Below are positions 6,394-8,130 of a stretch of 8,130 bases of DNA, in pieces. The stretch lies in contig JARIEH010000005.1 of NCBI GenBank assembly GCA_029256865.1, positions 1-8,130 of the forward strand. Reading direction: 5' to 3'. The DNA is from Psychrobacter sp. (GTDB taxonomy: Bacteria > Pseudomonadota > Gammaproteobacteria > Pseudomonadales > Moraxellaceae). Position 1 is the first letter of the stretch. Each line of letters opens with the position of its first letter. The translations under genes were made by a program, and so were the position numbers. The notes below the pieces were generated by a model that made no database searches, had not been told where the DNA came from, and saw only the letters and a program-made list of their open reading frames with translations.

Positions 6394-6436
6394 TTGTCAC
6401 GCTGTGATCGACGGTATAATGACTTTCAATACCGTC
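6394..6436 (+). promoter_or_regulatory. Promoter overlapped by an inverted-repeat operator
   Basis: TATAAT (6415-6420) is a perfect -10; TTGTCA (6394-6399) is a five-of-six -35 with a short 15-base spacer. The arms GACGGTAT (6410-6417) and ATACCGTC (6429-6436) flank the -10 end and the likely start point (near 6427). If transcription starts there, the left arm is not in the RNA, so the repeat should act as DNA, for example as a repressor operator. Confidence 0.5.
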
Positions 6437-6463
6437 ATCCTCAATATTGTATAAGGTAAAGCT

Positions 6464-7003
6464 ATGTCGTTTGGCGTCATTTTTTTAGTATTAGCCGTCG
6501 GTTTTGTAGGACTCATTACCTTACCCAAGTTGTTACCAGTACATAGTAGGAGTAGGAATGTCGAGCCTGACCCGCCGTCTGTGCGTGGTGATGATTTGGC
6601 CATTTGGCCTTTCGAGCCGATGCCTATCATGACAGACACTGAAGTCATATTTTTCAATAAGCTCAAAAATGCACTGCCAGAGTACAATGTTTTTGTTCAA
6701 GTCCAACTCTCACGTATCATCAATAGTAACAGTGACGAGGCCTCTGAGCGTAGCTTTTGGTTCAATCGTATCTGCCGTCAAAGTGTCGATTATGTGATTG
6801 TCGCTAATGATGCGCAGACGACCTTAGTCGCTATTGAGTTAGATGACTGGACTCACAACAGTAAAACTCGGCAAAAAGCGGATGATAAAAAAGACAAAGC
6901 ACTCGCCAGTGCGGGTATACCCATTGTGCGTTTTCATGCTGAGCGTTTGCCCAGTACGGATATGCTTAGATATGAGTTGTTGCAGGTGATAGACACTTAT
7001 TAG
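6464..7003 (+). CDS. Membrane-anchored DUF2726-type protein, restriction-endonuclease-like fold
   Basis: The 179-residue protein begins with a membrane segment (about 3-23). A linker leads to a soluble domain (55-179) that fits the DUF2726 pattern: an early MTDTEVIFFNKLKNALP, then VFVQVQLSRII, then VDYVIVANDAQTTLVAIELDD (D109, E125, D127, D128) and H131, and finally the D/K helix and AGIPIVRF. The D...ELD-x-H layout resembles PD-(D/E)XK nucleases, but the usual catalytic lysine is not at the ExK position, so activity is uncertain. The family is uncharacterised as far as I know. The start is supported by TAAGG (6452-6456) 7 bases upstream. An inverted repeat overlaps its promoter. Codon use looks native. 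It faces the DUF1853-type gene tail to tail. Confidence 0.8.
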   Translation: MSFGVIFLVLAVGFVGLITLPKLLPVHSRSRNVEPDPPSVRGDDLAIWPFEPMPIMTDTEVIFFNKLKNALPEYNVFVQVQLSRIINSNSDEASERSFWFNRICRQSVDYVIVANDAQTTLVAIELDDWTHNSKTRQKADDKKDKALASAGIPIVRFHAERLPSTDMLRYELLQVIDTY

Positions 7004-7013
7004 AGACATTAAA

Positions 7014-7054
7014 TAGTTTACTAAGACTAACTCAAGCTAAACTAAGTTGTCTTA
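7014..7054. terminator. Competing hairpins between the convergent genes
   Basis: TAGTTTA (7014-7020) pairs with TAAACTA (7038-7044), while TAAGAC-T-AAC (7022-7031) pairs with GTTGTCTTA (7046-7054) with one bulge. The two folds overlap and exclude each other. Neither is followed by a long T-run. They may give weak bidirectional termination in the 48-base convergent gap. Confidence 0.3.
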
Positions 7055-8119
7055 AACAGTTTTGGCATCATTTCGCAAGATGACCACTGGCTTATAACCA
7101 TCATAGGACGTTGCGTAGGGTTTATCTTGCTGATTAAATGAGTGTAGTACAGGTGACTTGATAAAGTACAAACCTTGGCTCAGTGTCGCCAACGCTAAAG
7201 GTATCTTAGCGATACTGTCGTTTTTATTATAAAAGCGGCGCTGAGTGAACCATTCAATATAATGGGCGCGGCGAATGGCTATAATATCAGACAACGGCTC
7301 AGTGATGTATTGATGCTGTATGTCTTGACCAGCGTTATGGCGGTTGCCTTGGCTATTTGATGCTGGTAGTAGCCATCGATGCATAGGGAAGCTCGTCTCA
7401 AGCCAGTCAGGATAATGAAAATCAGTCCGGCTCATGGGCAAAAAGAATCGTCCTTTTATCACCGCAAAACGCTTATCAATTTTAACTTGCCCATGATTCT
7501 TGGTATGCACCCACAGCGTACAAAACTGCTTGGTCTGCATGTGTGTCATCTTGCGCTGCAGATTGTCATTGGAGTTGATACCAACCCAATTCATAGGCTC
7601 AAAGGGCGCTGACCCCATAAAAAACTTAATGGCCAACTCCCAATGCTCGGTAAGATTATCTTGGTGATTGTATAAAACCAAATCAAGCTCACCTGCAGTT
7701 TGCTTACCCCGAAACAGTTGCACATTACTTGCCAGCATCTCATAGGGATGTAGTTTTTTTGCATAGCCGTCTTCTAGCCAAAACGACAATAATCCTTCAA
7801 AATGAAAGCCCAAGCGATTAGGACTAGGACGCGCGAGTAAATAGCGGGTCAACGCTTGATAAGCAGAAGTATTTTCTAGCTCATCTAAACGGGCACGATA
7901 AGCCTCGTACTGCCTATGCCAAAAACTGCTATGATGGACTGCCACTGCTTGAGTCGTCTGATGCGGGGCAAAATCTAACCACTTGGTTAAAACATTGGGG
8001 CATGCTAATACATAAGCCAAATCGCGCACATAAGGACGTCGATAACGCTCCCACGGAACCTCATTCAAAATTGTAGGTTGTATAGAACCAGAAGAAGGGC
8101 CAGCAGTTGGCTCTGACAT
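7052..8119 (-). CDS. DUF1853-type protein, PD-(D/E)XK-like
   Basis: The 355-residue cytoplasmic protein matches my memory of the DUF1853 family: RPYVRDLAYVLACPNVL near the N-terminus (28-44), GFHFEGLLSFWLE (104-116), then TAGELDLVLYN (141-151) and HWELAIKFFMG (159-169), followed by NWVGINSNDNLQRKM (177-191) and the Q-rich QTKQF. E108, the acids in GELD (E144, D146), E161 and K165 look like the core of a PD-(D/E)XK-type fold. Whether it cuts nucleic acid is unknown. There is no signal peptide or membrane segment. The start is CAT at 8117-8119, with AGG (8128-8130 on the minus strand) 8 bases upstream, so the ribosome site is just inside the window edge. It converges on the DUF2726-type gene, 48 bases apart. 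Confidence 0.85.
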   Translation of the reverse strand: MSEPTAGPSSGSIQPTILNEVPWERYRRPYVRDLAYVLACPNVLTKWLDFAPHQTTQAVAVHHSSFWHRQYEAYRARLDELENTSAYQALTRYLLARPSPNRLGFHFEGLLSFWLEDGYAKKLHPYEMLASNVQLFRGKQTAGELDLVLYNHQDNLTEHWELAIKFFMGSAPFEPMNWVGINSNDNLQRKMTHMQTKQFCTLWVHTKNHGQVKIDKRFAVIKGRFFLPMSRTDFHYPDWLETSFPMHRWLLPASNSQGNRHNAGQDIQHQYITEPLSDIIAIRRAHYIEWFTQRRFYNKNDSIAKIPLALATLSQGLYFIKSPVLHSFNQQDKPYATSYDGYKPVVILRNDAKTV

Positions 8120-8130
8120 AATTTGAACCT

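Noticed and set aside
6397..6687. 96-codon minus-strand frame over the DUF2726-type gene start
   Set aside because: It overlaps a gene with good promoter, ribosome site and family match, and has no recognisable protein features.

Overview
The window looks like a chromosomal segment of a Moraxellaceae gammaproteobacterium, most likely Psychrobacter or a close relative. This is judged from memory of how its TrpA, AccD and FolC proteins read and from the gene order trpA-accD-folC-SPOR protein; no database search was possible. Seven substantial protein genes are present, six on the + strand and one on the - strand, plus a probable 16-codon upstream reading frame at accD. No tRNA, rRNA, CRISPR array or insertion sequence is visible.

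Layout. Positions 50-985 hold an AT-rich accessory gene of unknown function with an N-terminal zinc-site pattern. It lies directly before trpA (1047-1889, tryptophan synthase alpha chain), and no trpB is seen on this side. A 282-base gap follows, dense in inverted repeats, with a possible extended -10 promoter and a small upstream ORF that overlaps the start of accD (2172-3119, acetyl-CoA carboxylase carboxyltransferase beta subunit). A strong intrinsic terminator (3156-3200) closes accD. folC (3334-4716, folylpolyglutamate/dihydrofolate synthase) follows, then a large LysM-SPOR envelope protein (4919-6169) with its own good promoter, closed by a hairpin at 6270-6296.

In many gammaproteobacteria the accD-folC-SPOR block continues into cvpA-purF. 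Here it goes instead into a membrane-anchored DUF2726-type protein (6464-7003), whose promoter overlaps a clean inverted repeat, and a convergent DUF1853-type protein (8119-7052). Both of these belong to families with a likely restriction-endonuclease-like (PD-(D/E)XK) fold.

How the genes fit together. The core is housekeeping: the last steps of tryptophan synthesis, the first committed step of fatty-acid synthesis, folate polyglutamylation, and peptidoglycan binding at the division site. Each gene seems to be its own or nearly its own transcription unit, since all gaps but one exceed 150 bases and carry hairpins or promoter-like sites. The least ordinary parts are the foreign-looking zinc protein before trpA, the upstream ORF and operator-like repeats before accD, and the two nuclease-fold uncharacterised genes at the right end. 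I see no complete new multi-gene system.
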